Assembly: GCA_035196065.1 (NCBI GenBank) | Contig: CP136575.1 | Location: 1,145,001 to 1,209,000, forward strand | DNA from: Sphingobium sp. | GTDB taxonomy: Bacteria > Pseudomonadota > Alphaproteobacteria > Sphingomonadales > Sphingomonadaceae | Direction of reading: 5' to 3' | Length of the DNA stretch: 64,000 nucleotides | In this document: piece after piece, positions 34,182-45,552 of the stretch | How the letters are laid out: each line of letters opens with the position of its first letter | Position numbering within the stretch: the first letter of the stretch is position 1 | The notes under the pieces: model-generated | What the model saw: only the letters and a program-made list of their open reading frames with translations | Database searches by the model: none | Told to the model about the DNA's origin: nothing | Made by a program: the position numbers and the translations under genes

Positions 34182-36692
34182 ATGGCGTCACGATTCAACC
34201 CGTTCAAGGCGGACGGGCATTGGCAGAAAATATGGGAAGAGCGGGGGGTGTTCAACGCACCGCCTGCCACCGATCCGCGCCCGAAAAGCTATATCTTGGA
34301 GATGTTCCCCTATCCGTCGGGGCGCATTCATATGGGCCATGTGCGCAACTACACCATGGGTGATGTGCTTGCGCGCTACAAGGCGATGACTGGCCATGCC
34401 GTGCTGCATCCGATGGGCTGGGACAGTTTCGGGATGCCCGCCGAAAATGCCGCCATGGAAAAGAAGGTGCATCCCGGTGCCTGGACGCGTTCCAACATCG
34501 AGGCGATGAAGAAGCAGTTGAAGCGCCTCGGTCTTGCTATTGACTGGAGCAGGGAGCTTTCGACCTGCGAGCCCGAATATTACGGCCATGAGCAGGCACT
34601 GTTTCTTGATTTCTACAAGGCGGGCCTCGTCTATCGCAAAGAAAGCGAGGTCAATTGGGATCCGGTCGACATGACTGTGCTGGCCAACGAACAGGTGATC
34701 GACGGGCGAGGCTGGCGTTCGGGCGCGCTGGTTGAGCGTAAGAAACTGAACCAGTGGTTCCTGAAGATCACCGATTTTGCCGAGGAATTGCTTGAAGGCC
34801 TCGATAGCCTCGACAAATGGCCCGACAAGGTGCGGCTGATGCAGGAAAACTGGATCGGCAAGTCCAAGGGTTTGCGTCTGACTTTCAACCTTGCCGGATC
34901 GCATGACGGCATTGATGTGTTCACGACGCGGCCCGACACGCTTTACGGTGCCAGCTTTGTTGCGATTGCTGCCGACCATCCGCTGGCGCAGAGCCTTTCA
35001 GAAAACGCGCCCGCGCTGCAGGATTTCATCGCCGAGTGCAAAAGGGGCGGGACGACTGCAGCCGAACTTGAGACCGCCGAGAAAATGGGTTTCAATACCG
35101 GGCTTTCGGTAGAACATCCGCTTGATCCCGATTGGCATCTGCCGGTCTATGTCGCCAATTTCGTGCTGATGGATTATGGTACCGGCGCCGTCTTTGGTTG
35201 TCCGGCACACGACCAGCGCGACCTTGATTTTGCCCGTAAATATGACCTGCCGGTGCGCCGCGTGGTTGCCGATGGTGATCATGCCGCCTCTGAATTTGAA
35301 GGCGATACCGCTTACACCGGGCCGGGGCAGATCGTGAATTCGCGCTGGATGGACGGGATGAGCGTCGACGAGGCGAAGGCTGCGATCATCGCCAAGGCTG
35401 AAAATGAAGGCTGGGGCGAGGGGCAGACGCAATATCGCCTGCGCGACTGGGGCGTTTCGCGCCAGCGTTACTGGGGTACGCCGATACCGATCATTCATTG
35501 CCAGTTCTGCGGCGTATTGCCGGTCCCACGCCCCCAATTGCCGGTAAAGTTACCCGATGATGTCAGCTTTGATGTTCCCGGAAATCCGCTCGACCGGCAT
35601 CCAACATGGAAGCATGTCGATTGCCCCAATTGCGGCGAGCCTGCGCAGCGCGAGACTGACACGCTCGATACCTTTGCAGATTCGAGCTGGTATTTTATCC
35701 GCTTCGCCAGCCAACCCGACGACAAGCCGTTCGACAAGGCAGAGGCCGAAGCATGGCTTCCCGTCGGCCAATATATTGGCGGCATCGAACATGCGATCCT
35801 TCATCTGCTCTATGCCCGGTTCTGGACGCGCGCCTTGCAAAAGGTCGGCAAGATCGACTTGGCCGAACCGTTTGGTGCGCTGTTCACCCAGGGGATGGTG
35901 ACGCATGAAACCTACAAATCGACCGAGGGCGCCTGGCTGTCGCCCGAAGATGTGAAGTTTGACGGGGACGTGGTGACAACGCTCGATGGCGCGCCGGTTA
36001 CCCGCGGCCGTATTGAGAAAATGTCGAAATCAAAGAAGAATGTTGTCGATCCCGATCCGATGTTCGACCAATATGGTGCCGACGCCGTGCGCTGGTTCAT
36101 GCTGTCTGACAGTCCGCCCGAGCGCGACCTTGAATGGTCCGAAAGTGGCATCGAGGGAACCTGGCGTTTCGTGAACCGCGTATGGCGGTTGATCGATGGC
36201 TTGCAGCCCGGTGAGGGTGCGGACAAGGCGCTCGACAAGAGCCTGCACCGTGCGATTGCCGGAATTGCGACCGATATCGAGGCGCTACACTTCAACAAGG
36301 CGGTGGCGAAGGTCCATGGCCTCGTCAACGATATCGAAAAGGCTCAGCCTTCCGCTTCCCGGGAACATGCGATCCGCACCTTGCCTCTGCTCGTTGCGCC
36401 GATGCTGCCGCATCTGGCCGAAGAGGCCTGGGCAGCACTGGGCCATGATGGGTTGATTGCTGGCCAGCCCTGGCCTGCACATGACACGGCGCTGCTCGTT
36501 GATGATGAAGTCACCGTTGCGGTTCAGGTGATGGGCAAGCTGCGCGATACGCTGACCGTTGCCAAGGGTACAGCGAAAGACAGCCTCGAAGCGCTTGCGC
36601 TGGGAAGCGAGAAGGTGCAGCGTGCTATGGACGGCGCAAGCCCGAAGAAGATCATCGTCGTACCCGACCGGTTGGTGAATATCGTTATATGA
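34182..36692 (+). CDS. leuS: Leucyl-tRNA synthetase
   Basis: An 836-aa class I synthetase that charges tRNA-Leu. The N-terminal HIGH-type motif [11 protein letters not shown] (residues about 44-54) and the KMSKS loop EKMSKSKKN (about 618) are present, with the CP1 editing domain between (TTRPDTLYG). The CP1 tip keeps the editing threonines and aspartate region. The ATG at 34182 gives [15 protein letters not shown]. lptE overlaps its stop (ATGA), so leuS, lptE and holA are co-transcribed, a conserved arrangement. Confidence 0.97.
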   Translation: MASRFNPFKADGHWQKIWEERGVFNAPPATDPRPKSYILEMFPYPSGRIHMGHVRNYTMGDVLARYKAMTGHAVLHPMGWDSFGMPAENAAMEKKVHPGAWTRSNIEAMKKQLKRLGLAIDWSRELSTCEPEYYGHEQALFLDFYKAGLVYRKESEVNWDPVDMTVLANEQVIDGRGWRSGALVERKKLNQWFLKITDFAEELLEGLDSLDKWPDKVRLMQENWIGKSKGLRLTFNLAGSHDGIDVFTTRPDTLYGASFVAIAADHPLAQSLSENAPALQDFIAECKRGGTTAAELETAEKMGFNTGLSVEHPLDPDWHLPVYVANFVLMDYGTGAVFGCPAHDQRDLDFARKYDLPVRRVVADGDHAASEFEGDTAYTGPGQIVNSRWMDGMSVDEAKAAIIAKAENEGWGEGQTQYRLRDWGVSRQRYWGTPIPIIHCQFCGVLPVPRPQLPVKLPDDVSFDVPGNPLDRHPTWKHVDCPNCGEPAQRETDTLDTFADSSWYFIRFASQPDDKPFDKAEAEAWLPVGQYIGGIEHAILHLLYARFWTRALQKVGKIDLAEPFGALFTQGMVTHETYKSTEGAWLSPEDVKFDGDVVTTLDGAPVTRGRIEKMSKSKKNVVDPDPMFDQYGADAVRWFMLSDSPPERDLEWSESGIEGTWRFVNRVWRLIDGLQPGEGADKALDKSLHRAIAGIATDIEALHFNKAVAKVHGLVNDIEKAQPSASREHAIRTLPLLVAPMLPHLAEEAWAALGHDGLIAGQPWPAHDTALLVDDEVTVAVQVMGKLRDTLTVAKGTAKDSLEALALGSEKVQRAMDGASPKKIIVVPDRLVNIVI

Positions 36693-37183
36693 TGCGACTG
36701 TTGCCCCTGTTCCTTGCTTCGCTGCTGCTTTCGGCATGCGGTCTCAAGCCGATGTACAGCGGCGGATCGCAGGGACAGGTTTCCGCTTTGCTGGGTTCGA
36801 TCACGGTGGAGCCGATCGAAGGTAAAAATGGCTGGCTGATGCGCAATGCGCTCAACGACCGCCTCGCGGTTGGCAGCAGCGGTAATGGTGTACGCTACCG
36901 GCTGGTGGTCAAACTTGATGACCAGATTGAAGGTTTTGGCGTGCGCGCAGACGATACCGTTACGCGTGAACGACGCACCTTACGGGCGCGTTACCAGTTG
37001 ATTGACCTCAACAATGGCGAAACCGTGCTTGATGCGACTGCTGGCTGGGATGCTGGCATCGATGTTGTCAGTTCGGAATATGCCACAATTTCTGCGGAAA
37101 ATAGTGCGCTTGAAAATCTGACGCAGAAGATAGCTGAACAGATCGTCACGCGCATATCGCTTTACGCGCCGTCGGCGCGGTAG
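36689..37183 (+). CDS. lptE: LPS-assembly lipoprotein LptE
   Basis: A 164-aa protein with lipobox LSAC (Cys about 17) followed by GLKPMYS, typical of LptE. LptE plugs the LptD barrel and assists LPS insertion at the outer membrane. The body is alpha/beta with the family's conserved [15 protein letters not shown] and [12 protein letters not shown] segments. Its ATG overlaps the leuS stop, and holA starts nine bases after its stop. Confidence 0.9.
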   Translation: MMRLLPLFLASLLLSACGLKPMYSGGSQGQVSALLGSITVEPIEGKNGWLMRNALNDRLAVGSSGNGVRYRLVVKLDDQIEGFGVRADDTVTRERRTLRARYQLIDLNNGETVLDATAGWDAGIDVVSSEYATISAENSALENLTQKIAEQIVTRISLYAPSAR

Positions 37184-37191
37184 GTTCCCAT

Positions 37192-38217
37192 ATGAGCGGC
37201 AAGCTGCGTGAGCAGGATTTCATCGCCGCAGCCGGCAGCCGGCAGGATATCCGGCTGTTCCTAGTTTTCGGGCAGGATGAATCGGCGATAGCCTCGATCG
37301 CTTCGGCGATGGTCGTCCGGCTGGGTGACAGTGAAGCCATCGAAATCGATAGCAGCAAGTTGCGCTCCGATCCTGCTCTGCTCGCCGATGAGGCGGCCTC
37401 GCAATCACTTTTCGGGGGTACCCGCCATATTCGCCTTACCTTCGCGCGGGAAGAGGCGCTGGATGCAGTCGCCAACCTTCTGTCGGCCGAACATGCCGGC
37501 AACCCCGTTATTGCGACAGCTGGTGATTTGAAAAAGGGCAGCAAGCTGCGTACGCTCGTCGAAGGATCTCAGCGCGCATTAAGTTATGTCTGCTACCCGC
37601 CCAGCGAGGGTGAAGCGATCGACCAGGCGGTTGCGATGGCGTCAGGGCTTGGTCTGCGGCTTGATCGAACGCTTGCGGCCCACATCGTGCGTTATACCGG
37701 GCAGGATCGGCGGCTGGCGGCCATGGAACTGGAAAAGCTGTCGCTCTATTATGATGCGGGGCCTGACCGTATGATGACTGTCGAGCGCGATGCGCTTGGT
37801 GCACTTGCCGCCGAAACTGCGGAGGAAGATATTGGCGCGCTCGTCAACCAGTTGATGAACGGCGACATCAAACTGCTGGGCCGCAATATTGTTGAGGCGC
37901 GGGCAGTGGGTATCGAGGGGATCCGGGTCGTGCGCGCCCTCCAGCGCCGCGTCGCCCAGCTTACCGGTCTTCGCGCCAAGGTTGAGGCGGGCGCTGATGC
38001 TGGCGCGGTCGTGCGCGGCAATAGGACGATTTTCTGGAAAGAACAGGAGGTTTTCATCCGCCAGGTGCGGCAGTGGAATTCGGTCCGGCTCGCCGGCTTG
38101 AATGCGCATCTGATCGAGCTGGAAGCGCGTCTGATGGCGGCAGGCGCCGACCTGGGCGAAACGATGATCGAACAGGAAATGGTGCGCGTGGCGCGTGCCG
38201 CCGGGCGCAGCCGTTAA
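37192..38217 (+). CDS. holA: DNA polymerase III delta subunit
   Basis: A 341-aa clamp-loader subunit. The N-terminal AAA+-like region has the family FLVFGQDESA start and the middle has ALSYVCYPPSEG. The C-terminal part has RRLAAMELEKLSLY and MNGDIKLLGRN. Delta opens the beta clamp within the polymerase III clamp loader. holA directly follows lptE, the usual order in alphaproteobacteria. It ends 13 bp before the convergent DUF4402 gene. Confidence 0.93.
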   Translation: MSGKLREQDFIAAAGSRQDIRLFLVFGQDESAIASIASAMVVRLGDSEAIEIDSSKLRSDPALLADEAASQSLFGGTRHIRLTFAREEALDAVANLLSAEHAGNPVIATAGDLKKGSKLRTLVEGSQRALSYVCYPPSEGEAIDQAVAMASGLGLRLDRTLAAHIVRYTGQDRRLAAMELEKLSLYYDAGPDRMMTVERDALGALAAETAEEDIGALVNQLMNGDIKLLGRNIVEARAVGIEGIRVVRALQRRVAQLTGLRAKVEAGADAGAVVRGNRTIFWKEQEVFIRQVRQWNSVRLAGLNAHLIELEARLMAAGADLGETMIEQEMVRVARAAGRSR

Positions 38218-38229
38218 GCCGCTGCGCTT

Positions 38230-38742
38230 TTATTCATATTCGGCTGTAATCGGTATCCGTCCACGAAAATTGCCGGCCATGGCACCCTTGATAAGTAGGT
38301 CGCCGCCAAAGGCAAATTCGAGCCGCCCGGTCAGGTCCAGTCGCGGCGCAGGCGGTAAATTGGTGCGCAGGTTGACGATTTGCACCGAACCGCCGGTGAT
38401 GCTGGCAAGCCGGATTGACGGCGGCATTTCAATGCGCACGGCACGCCCCGGTTCGCCCGTCACGATGGCGCTGCCGGCAAAGGCCGAACCGCCAAGGTCG
38501 ATAATGTCGCCGCTGACCGAGCGTGCGCCACTATCGGGATCAATTGCAATTTGCCCGCCATTGGCGCCGGTCGCGGTAGCGCGACTGAAATTGAGCGAGC
38601 TGCGAATTTCGATATCCAGCGGCCTTTCGGTGCCGCTCCCTTGTCGTCCAAACGCACCCGACGACAGGCTTTGTGCTGCTGTCGGTCCGACAGCTGCAAG
38701 GCAAAGCCCAAGTCCGAACAGCCATGAAAGACGGGGATACAT
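38230..38742 (-). CDS. DUF4402 exported protein
   Basis: A 170-aa protein with a signal peptide (about residues 1-23, ending AQ). DUF4402 covers most of the mature part, with FSRATATGANGGQIAIDPDSG and the FGGDLLIKGAMAGNFRG tail. The family is beta-sandwich, predicted to be extracellular or periplasmic, and is common in sphingomonads. The function is unknown. It is convergent to holA and divergent from msrB, with a 94-bp gap. Confidence 0.82.
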   Translation of the reverse strand: MYPRLSWLFGLGLCLAAVGPTAAQSLSSGAFGRQGSGTERPLDIEIRSSLNFSRATATGANGGQIAIDPDSGARSVSGDIIDLGGSAFAGSAIVTGEPGRAVRIEMPPSIRLASITGGSVQIVNLRTNLPPAPRLDLTGRLEFAFGGDLLIKGAMAGNFRGRIPITAEYE

Positions 38743-38836
38743 GCTGTGCGTATCTGCTCGACATGGTTAAATTCTGGTGAAGGCGCGTTATCACGCCGGA
38801 CTTGACCGCTCCGACGGCTGCGCCCACATTGGAAAC

Positions 38837-39229
38837 ATGGACAAGATTGAATTGAACGAAGAAGAATGGCGGCAGCGCCTTTCGCCGGTGCAATATCATG
38901 TTTTGCGTGAGGCGGGCACTGAGCGGGCGTTTAGCGGGTCTTTGAATCTGGAAAAGCGCGACGGTGAATTTCTGTGCGGCGGATGCGGCGGGTTGCTGTT
39001 CCGTTCTGCCGACAAATATGACAGCGGTTCGGGCTGGCCCAGCTTTACCGAACCTGCCAGCCCTGACGCGATAACTGAACGCCGCGATGTATCGCACGGG
39101 ATGGTCCGGATTGAGGTATGCTGCGCGCGCTGCGACGGGCATTTGGGGCATGTGTTTCCCGATGGCCCAGGACCCACCGGCTTGCGCTATTGCATCAATA
39201 GTGTGTCGTTGGATTTCGAACCCGATTGA
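38837..39229 (+). CDS. msrB: Peptide-methionine (R)-S-oxide reductase
   Basis: A 130-aa repair enzyme that reduces methionine-R-sulfoxide in proteins. Two CxxC zinc motifs (CGGCGG and CARC) are present. The catalytic cysteine lies in RYCINSVSL and the substrate pocket in SGSGWPSF. The start at ATG 38837 gives the usual length of about 130 aa; the frame upstream reads into the divergent promoter gap. A large PBP gene follows 84 bp later. Confidence 0.95.
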   Translation: MDKIELNEEEWRQRLSPVQYHVLREAGTERAFSGSLNLEKRDGEFLCGGCGGLLFRSADKYDSGSGWPSFTEPASPDAITERRDVSHGMVRIEVCCARCDGHLGHVFPDGPGPTGLRYCINSVSLDFEPD

Positions 39230-39313
39230 TCGAAATGCCCCTGCAAGTGCAAAGGCAGCGGCAAGGCTGTTTCGCGCTTGTTCGACTTGGGTCAAAAAGC
39301 TAACAGGCTGGCG

Positions 39314-41344
39314 ATGGCAAAAGCTCGAAAAACGGGTGCACAAGGATCGCGCTTCAAACGCTGGACGATCAGTGCGCTAAAACTCGGCTCGATTGCCGCG
39401 CTTCTGGGACTAATGGTCATTACGATTTTTGTGGTGATTGCGCGCGGCGAGATCGACAGTTTCGAAAATCTGAAGGCATCGCCCAACGGGCAGATGATCC
39501 GCGTTCGCGCGGTGGACGGCACAGTGATCCAGTCGCTTGGCCCCAGTTTCGGGCGCTGGATCCCGATTGATGAAATCCCTGGCGACATGAAAGACGCGAT
39601 GGTCGCTGTCGAGGACCGGCGTTACTACATGCATCCTGGGGTAGATCCCATCGGTATTGCCCGTTCGCTTTGGGTGCGGGTGCAGCGCGGCTATTGGGCG
39701 CAGGGCGGATCGACGATCACGCAGCAATTGGCGCGTAATGTTTACCTCAACAATAATCGTGAATTCGGCCGCAAGGTGCGCGAAATCATCCTTGCGATGG
39801 CGATCGAGACAAAGTTCAGCAAGGAGGAAATACTCGAACTTTATCTGAACAAGGTGTATTTCGGCGGCGGTGCCTATGGGGTAGACGCTGCGTCGCGCCT
39901 GTTCTTTGATCATGGCGCCGAGGACATCAGCCTTGCCGAGGCAACAATCATCGCAGGCCTTGTAAAGGCACCTTCGCGCTATTCGCCAACTGCCGACGCC
40001 AAGGCCGCCATCGGCCGCGCGGGTGTGGTGCTCGAAGTGATGCAGGATGCCGGCATGATCACTGCCGAGCAGGCAGCCATGGTGGAGCCTGCAAAGGTGA
40101 AGCTGGCCCCCGAACCGAGGCAGGATAGTGTCCGCTATTTCACCGACTGGGCCTTGCCGCAGTTGGATAATTTGATCGACGAGACCGAAAAGGCAATTGA
40201 CGTCTGGACGACGATCGATCTGGGAATGCAGCGCGCCGCCAACACGGCGATCCAGCAGAATGTGCCGGGCGGTGCGCAAGGCGCGCTCGTCTCAATCGAC
40301 CGTGACGGTGCAGTGCGGGCGATGGTTGGCGGCACCGATTATGCAAGCAGCAATTATAACCGGGCGGTCACTGCGGTGCGCCAGCCGGGGTCGGCATGGA
40401 AATTGTTCGTTTATCTGGCCGCGCTTGAGGCCGGCTATCGCCCCGAAGACAAGGTTGTCGACGAGCCGGTGACGATTGGCGGATGGACTCCGCGCAACAG
40501 CGGCGGCAGTTTTGCCGGCGAAATCACCTTGCGCACCGCCTTTGCCTACTCGAAAAACACGGTCGCCGCGACCTTGGGTGAGGAGATCGGCACCAGCAGC
40601 ATTGCGAGCATGGCACGCCGTTTTGGCATTACCACACCAATCAGCACGACGCCGTCGATGGTGCTCGGCACATCCGACGTTCGCGTGATTGATATGACCC
40701 GCGCCTTTGCCGCGGTTTCGGCGCGCGGGCGCAGCGTCACGCCCTATGCGATCACCAAAGTGACCACGATCGATGGCGACGTGATCTATCGCCACAAGCC
40801 ACCCCGCGAGGTGCAATTGGTCGAGGAATATGTGGCAGGCGCGATGACTGACTTGATGCAGAGTGCGGTGGCGACGGGCACGGGCCGTGCGGCTGCAATC
40901 GGCCGTCCGGTTGCGGGCAAGACCGGCACCACCAGCAGCAATAAGGATGGCTGGTTCCTCGGTTTTTCCTCGGGTCTAACTACCGGCGTCTGGATGGGAC
41001 GTGATGATGCGCGGGCGGTCGGCAATTTGCAGGGGGGAACAGCACCTGCGCGCGCATGGTCCAATTTCATGCAGGTCGCGGTCGCGCGTCGGCCAGTGGA
41101 GCAGTTCGACACCGAAGTGACCTTCCCCGAACGGCTCGATGAAGAGGAAATATTGATCGGCGAAGATGGCGAACCGATCCTGTTTGATGAAAATGGCAAT
41201 CCTATTGGCGGCGCTCCGATTGGTGATGCAGGGGGCGTGCCTTCAGAACTGACCGAACCCGAGGCTTTGGACGAGGCATGGGTCGATCGTGCTCTGGGCC
41301 GAAGCGGCGATGGAGAAGGCTCCGACGCGCCGCAGCCCCGATAA
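39314..41344 (+). CDS. Class A penicillin-binding protein (PBP1a-type)
   Basis: A 676-aa inner-membrane bifunctional cell-wall synthase. A single helix near residues 22-44 anchors it. The glycosyltransferase domain has VEDRRYYMHPGVDP and GGSTITQQLARNV. The transpeptidase has SxxK (GSAWKLF), SxN (SKNT) and KTGT (GKTGTTSS). An acidic C-terminal tail with DEEEILIGEDGEP follows the transpeptidase. A PBP1a role in elongation or division is likely. The start at ATG 39314 keeps the basic N terminus before the helix. No partner lipoprotein gene is adjacent. Confidence 0.94.
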   Translation: MAKARKTGAQGSRFKRWTISALKLGSIAALLGLMVITIFVVIARGEIDSFENLKASPNGQMIRVRAVDGTVIQSLGPSFGRWIPIDEIPGDMKDAMVAVEDRRYYMHPGVDPIGIARSLWVRVQRGYWAQGGSTITQQLARNVYLNNNREFGRKVREIILAMAIETKFSKEEILELYLNKVYFGGGAYGVDAASRLFFDHGAEDISLAEATIIAGLVKAPSRYSPTADAKAAIGRAGVVLEVMQDAGMITAEQAAMVEPAKVKLAPEPRQDSVRYFTDWALPQLDNLIDETEKAIDVWTTIDLGMQRAANTAIQQNVPGGAQGALVSIDRDGAVRAMVGGTDYASSNYNRAVTAVRQPGSAWKLFVYLAALEAGYRPEDKVVDEPVTIGGWTPRNSGGSFAGEITLRTAFAYSKNTVAATLGEEIGTSSIASMARRFGITTPISTTPSMVLGTSDVRVIDMTRAFAAVSARGRSVTPYAITKVTTIDGDVIYRHKPPREVQLVEEYVAGAMTDLMQSAVATGTGRAAAIGRPVAGKTGTTSSNKDGWFLGFSSGLTTGVWMGRDDARAVGNLQGGTAPARAWSNFMQVAVARRPVEQFDTEVTFPERLDEEEILIGEDGEPILFDENGNPIGGAPIGDAGGVPSELTEPEALDEAWVDRALGRSGDGEGSDAPQPR

Positions 41345-41428
41345 TCCTTTACTTTTCCGATATCCCATTCAAATTGCAAGGAATGGACCGGGGCATAAGG
41401 CCGGCAAAAACAAGAACAGAGTCGGATC

Positions 41429-42361
41429 GTGACGATAAATGGGGTCGAAACAGCAGGCGGATTAGTGGGAGCGGATTCCCTTTCGTTCGGCCTTGTCGCG
41501 CCCGCCCAAATTGAGGTGGCACAATTTCCCCCGCCACCAGCGCTCGCCCCCTTCGTGACCCAGATTTATCATTTCCGGTGCGAAGAGGCCCGGATACGGG
41601 ACACATTGCCGGCCGCACTCGGACATCTAATTTTCTACCTTCGCGGCTGCGGCACTTTGCGGTTCGAAGATGGTAAAACCTATGCGACGACGCCGTCGGC
41701 ATTGTTCGGGCCTGGAATGGCGCATGGCGAGTTTGACCTTGAGGGGCCGTTCGAAAATCTGGGCCTTGCACTGTCACCTCTGGGTTTTGTTGCACTGACC
41801 GGAAAGCATGCCTTCGACTATTCGGATCGCATGGTCGATGCGGCGAGCCTGTTCGGCCCGAACATAAACGGTCTTGCTCGCGAATTTCAGGCAGCTCGGG
41901 CAGATGGTACAATAAGCGTAAGGGAAATGGTTGAAAGGGTGGCCCACTTCCTCGGGCGCTTTGTCCGTCCCGTTCCGCCCAGTCATCTTGCCGTGATCCA
42001 GGCGGTCAGCCAGTGGCTTTCCAGCGGCTTTGATCCTGATGTCGAAGAGCTTTTCGCACACATCGACAAGTCGCGCAGCACGGCAACCCGGATCATCCGC
42101 CAATATTTTGGTGCCTCGCCCAAGCAGTTGACGCGCAAATATCGGGCGTTGCGTGCTGCGATCGTGCTGGTCGATCCAGAGGCTTCGGCGGACTTGAAGG
42201 CGATGGTTGAATCGCTGTTTTACGACCAGTCACATATGATTCGCGAAATCCGTCATTTTACCGGCCGGACCCCCGGTGCGCTCGACAGCGACGACAGCAA
42301 AATCCTTCGTATCTGGCTTTCAAAGGATAATTTGCGCCAACTTGAGGCCTATCCGGGTTGA
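41429..42361 (+). CDS. AraC-family transcriptional regulator
   Basis: A 310-aa regulator. The N-terminal domain (about 1-180) is a cupin-like ligand domain. The C-terminal two helix-turn-helix motifs (about 200-300) include the second-helix FYDQSHMIREIRHFTGRTPG, in which DQSH-F...F-G-TP is the AraC hallmark. It is an AraC with a DUF6597-like domain, not a known sugar or stress sensor. GTG 41429 is the likely start. It lies in the gap between the PBP and suf operons, and its target may be neither. Confidence 0.85.
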   Translation: MTINGVETAGGLVGADSLSFGLVAPAQIEVAQFPPPPALAPFVTQIYHFRCEEARIRDTLPAALGHLIFYLRGCGTLRFEDGKTYATTPSALFGPGMAHGEFDLEGPFENLGLALSPLGFVALTGKHAFDYSDRMVDAASLFGPNINGLAREFQAARADGTISVREMVERVAHFLGRFVRPVPPSHLAVIQAVSQWLSSGFDPDVEELFAHIDKSRSTATRIIRQYFGASPKQLTRKYRALRAAIVLVDPEASADLKAMVESLFYDQSHMIREIRHFTGRTPGALDSDDSKILRIWLSKDNLRQLEAYPG

Positions 42362-42386
42362 TCTTTTACGTAAATGCGCGCATATA

Positions 42387-42409
42387 AATCGGAGTAATCT
42401 AATCCGATT
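42387..42409. promoter_or_regulatory. Inverted repeat at the suf operon promoter, candidate Rrf2/IscR-type operator
   Basis: AATCGGA (42387-42393) and TCCGATT (42403-42409) are perfect inverted half-sites with a nine-base AT-rich spacer. They lie 27 bp before the start of the Rrf2 gene, in the region where the -10 or start site is expected (TATAAA at 42383-42388 overlaps the left arm). This is a plausible autorepression and suf-control site. Confidence 0.6.
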
Positions 42410-42436
42410 ATGTGGGAAACAGGCTGGAGCGCGTAA

Positions 42437-42844
42437 ATGCGGCTTTCGAATATGGCTGACTATGCCGTCGTCGTGATGGGTGCTGCTGCGCGCCATTGCG
42501 GCGGTGTGCGCACGTCTGCCACGGCACTTTCAGAGGAAACAGGCATTGCGCTGCCCACGGTCCAGAAACTGGTCAGTATCTTGACCAAGGGCGGGCTTTT
42601 GCGCTCGGTACGCGGAGCGGGTGGAGGGATCCAGCTTTCTCGTCCGGCGGCGGCGATCACTTTGGCGGATATTATCGAGGCGGTCGAAGGTCCGATAGCA
42701 ATGACCAGTTGCGTTAATGCAACTAGCTGCAACTGCGTGATTGAGCCTGATTGCAACGTCAAGCCGCATTGGACTGCGGTGAACCAAGCCATACGCGGAG
42801 CGCTCGCCGACGTTTCCCTCAGCAGCCTTGCAGCAGGACGATAA
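42437..42844 (+). CDS. Rrf2-family SUF-system regulator (SufR/IscR-like)
   Basis: A 135-aa winged-helix regulator. The DNA-binding domain [14 protein letters not shown] through [23 protein letters not shown] is standard Rrf2. A cysteine cluster (Cys about 92, 98, 100 and 106: [10 protein letters not shown]...DC) can hold a Fe-S cluster. Family members sense cluster supply and repress suf until clusters fall short. The gene heads the operon; its stop overlaps the sufB start by one base. An inverted repeat upstream (42387-42409) is a likely own-site. Confidence 0.92.
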   Translation: MRLSNMADYAVVVMGAAARHCGGVRTSATALSEETGIALPTVQKLVSILTKGGLLRSVRGAGGGIQLSRPAAAITLADIIEAVEGPIAMTSCVNATSCNCVIEPDCNVKPHWTAVNQAIRGALADVSLSSLAAGR

Positions 42845-44340
42845 TGACCGACGAAATCGACATCAGGGCCGGTGGAGGCCGGGATTTGGCTGCGCGCGAG
42901 GCCGCGGATCGGGTTGCCGACTATGAACATGGCTGGTCGGCGGACATCGACACGGAATTTGCGCCCAAAGGACTGAGCGAAGATACTGTACGCTTCATCA
43001 GCGCGAAGAAGAACGAGCCTGAATGGATGCTCGAATGGCGGCTAAAGGCCTTTGCCATGTGGCAGAAAATGACGCCGCCCGACTGGGCGAAGCTCAACGT
43101 GCCGCCAATCGACTATCAGGACGCCTATTATTACGCCGCACCCAAGGCCAAGAAGAAGCTGGAGAGCCTAGACGAGGTTGATCCGGAGATTCTGCGGGTC
43201 TACGAAAAGCTCGGTATTCCCATTGAAGAGCAAAAGGTCCTTGCCGGAGTAGAGGGTGCGCGCAAGGTTGCGGTCGATGCAGTGTTTGACTCGGTTTCGG
43301 TTGCGACGACCTTTCGTGCCGAGTTGGAACGCGCTGGGGTAATTTTCCGTTCGATCAGCGAGGCGATCAAGGAATATCCGGAGCTGGTGAAGAAGTGGCT
43401 CGGCAAGGTTGTGCCGATGCACGACAATTATTTTGCAACACTGAACTGCGCGGTCTTCAGCGATGGCACCTTCGTCTATATCCCCGAAGGCGTGCGCTGC
43501 CCTATGGAGCTGAGCACATATTTCCGCATAAATGCAGAGAATACGGGGCAGTTTGAACGCACCTTGATCGTCGCCGACAAGGGCTCTTACGTCAGCTATC
43601 TCGAAGGCTGCACCGCGCCGATGCGCGATGAAAACCAGCTGCACGCAGCCGTCGTTGAACTGGTCGCATTGGACGATGCGGAGATCAAGTACAGCACCGT
43701 ACAGAATTGGTATCCCGGCGATGCAGAAGGGCGCGGAGGGATCTACAATTTTGTGACCAAGCGCGCGCTTTGCCAGGGGCGCAACAGCAAGGTTAGTTGG
43801 ACACAGGTTGAAACCGGCAGTGCCGTCACTTGGAAATATCCCAGCTGCGTCCTGAACGGCGAAAACAGCGTTGGCGAATTTTATTCGGTCGCGGTCACGA
43901 ACAATTACCAGCAGGCCGATACCGGCACCAAGATGATCCACAATGGCAAGGGATCGCGTAGTACAATCATCTCCAAGGGCATCAGCGCCGGAAAAAGCAA
44001 CAACACCTATCGCGGGCTGGTGCGCGTGGCACCCAACGCCGATGGCGTGCGCAATTTCACCCAGTGCGATAGCCTGCTGCTCGGTGACAAATGTGGCGCG
44101 CATACCGTGCCCTATATCGAGGTGCGCAATCCCGGCGCGCAGATCGAGCATGAGGCGACCACAAGCAAGATTTCCGACGACCAACTTTTCTATGCGATGC
44201 AGCGTGGCTTGGGCCAGGAAGAAGCGGTGGCGCTGATCGTCAACGGCTTTGCCAAGGAAGTGCTGCAGAAACTCCCGATGGAATTTGCTGTCGAAGCGCA
44301 GAAATTGCTCGGTATCAGCCTTGAAGGCAGCGTTGGCTGA
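42844..44340 (+). CDS. sufB: Fe-S cluster assembly protein SufB
   Basis: A 498-aa scaffold subunit of the SufBC2D complex. The C-terminal half has the family beta-helix ([44 protein letters not shown]), and the N-terminal region includes [12 protein letters not shown]. SufB receives sulfur from SufS and builds nascent clusters. The ATG overlaps the Rrf2 stop (TAATG). An 87-aa unknown gene follows it 114 bp later, unlike the usual immediate sufC. Confidence 0.97.
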   Translation: MTDEIDIRAGGGRDLAAREAADRVADYEHGWSADIDTEFAPKGLSEDTVRFISAKKNEPEWMLEWRLKAFAMWQKMTPPDWAKLNVPPIDYQDAYYYAAPKAKKKLESLDEVDPEILRVYEKLGIPIEEQKVLAGVEGARKVAVDAVFDSVSVATTFRAELERAGVIFRSISEAIKEYPELVKKWLGKVVPMHDNYFATLNCAVFSDGTFVYIPEGVRCPMELSTYFRINAENTGQFERTLIVADKGSYVSYLEGCTAPMRDENQLHAAVVELVALDDAEIKYSTVQNWYPGDAEGRGGIYNFVTKRALCQGRNSKVSWTQVETGSAVTWKYPSCVLNGENSVGEFYSVAVTNNYQQADTGTKMIHNGKGSRSTIISKGISAGKSNNTYRGLVRVAPNADGVRNFTQCDSLLLGDKCGAHTVPYIEVRNPGAQIEHEATTSKISDDQLFYAMQRGLGQEEAVALIVNGFAKEVLQKLPMEFAVEAQKLLGISLEGSVG

Positions 44341-44454
44341 TGGCGCGCATACCTCGCCTTTTTATTGCATCAAGACCGCATCGGGGGACATGTGGCGCGC
44401 CCGCTTTGCGATATCCTTTGCCCGAATCGGATTTGGGTGACGGGAGAGCGCAAG

Positions 44455-44718
44455 ATGGCAAGAGTGATCGAATTCAACTGGGCCGAGGCGGATATCGTCG
44501 TGCACCCGGTGCAGGCAGTTGCGGTCTATCCGGGGCAGGCGGGCGTGATCATTCGCCAGCAAAAGTCATCGGAACGCGATCGGGACGATTTGATCACTAT
44601 CCCGCATCATGCGCTGGGTCTGTTCATCGGCCGGCTGCAATCGATCCATTATGGCAACACGATCGAGGCGGTGCCCGATACCAGTTCCGAACTGATCGAC
44701 GTTTACGCGGTCGACTGA
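44455..44718 (+). CDS. Unknown 87-aa protein encoded inside the suf operon
   Basis: An 87-residue protein, MARVIEFNWAEADIVVHP to LIDVYAVD, predicted beta-rich with no transmembrane segment, signal or cysteine. The interior reads VYPGQAGVIIRQQ then ITIPHHALGLFIGRLQSI, a possible small beta-barrel or SH3-like fold. GGGAGAGC precedes the ATG. Codon use matches neighbours. It sits between sufB and sufC on the same strand with 114 bp before it and 90 bp after it. I do not recognise the family; the position suggests a part in cluster assembly or regulation, but this is inference only. Confidence 0.72.
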   Translation: MARVIEFNWAEADIVVHPVQAVAVYPGQAGVIIRQQKSSERDRDDLITIPHHALGLFIGRLQSIHYGNTIEAVPDTSSELIDVYAVD

Positions 44719-44808
44719 CTTCCATTTTCTTTGAACGCGCGGCCCTTGGGCTGTGCAAGGGTCCTGTCGTTCGCGGCCGGGGCCCATTTGCCATGTCGAA
44801 AGTCTCCC

Positions 44809-45548
<740 letters not shown>

Positions 45549-45552
<4 letters not shown>

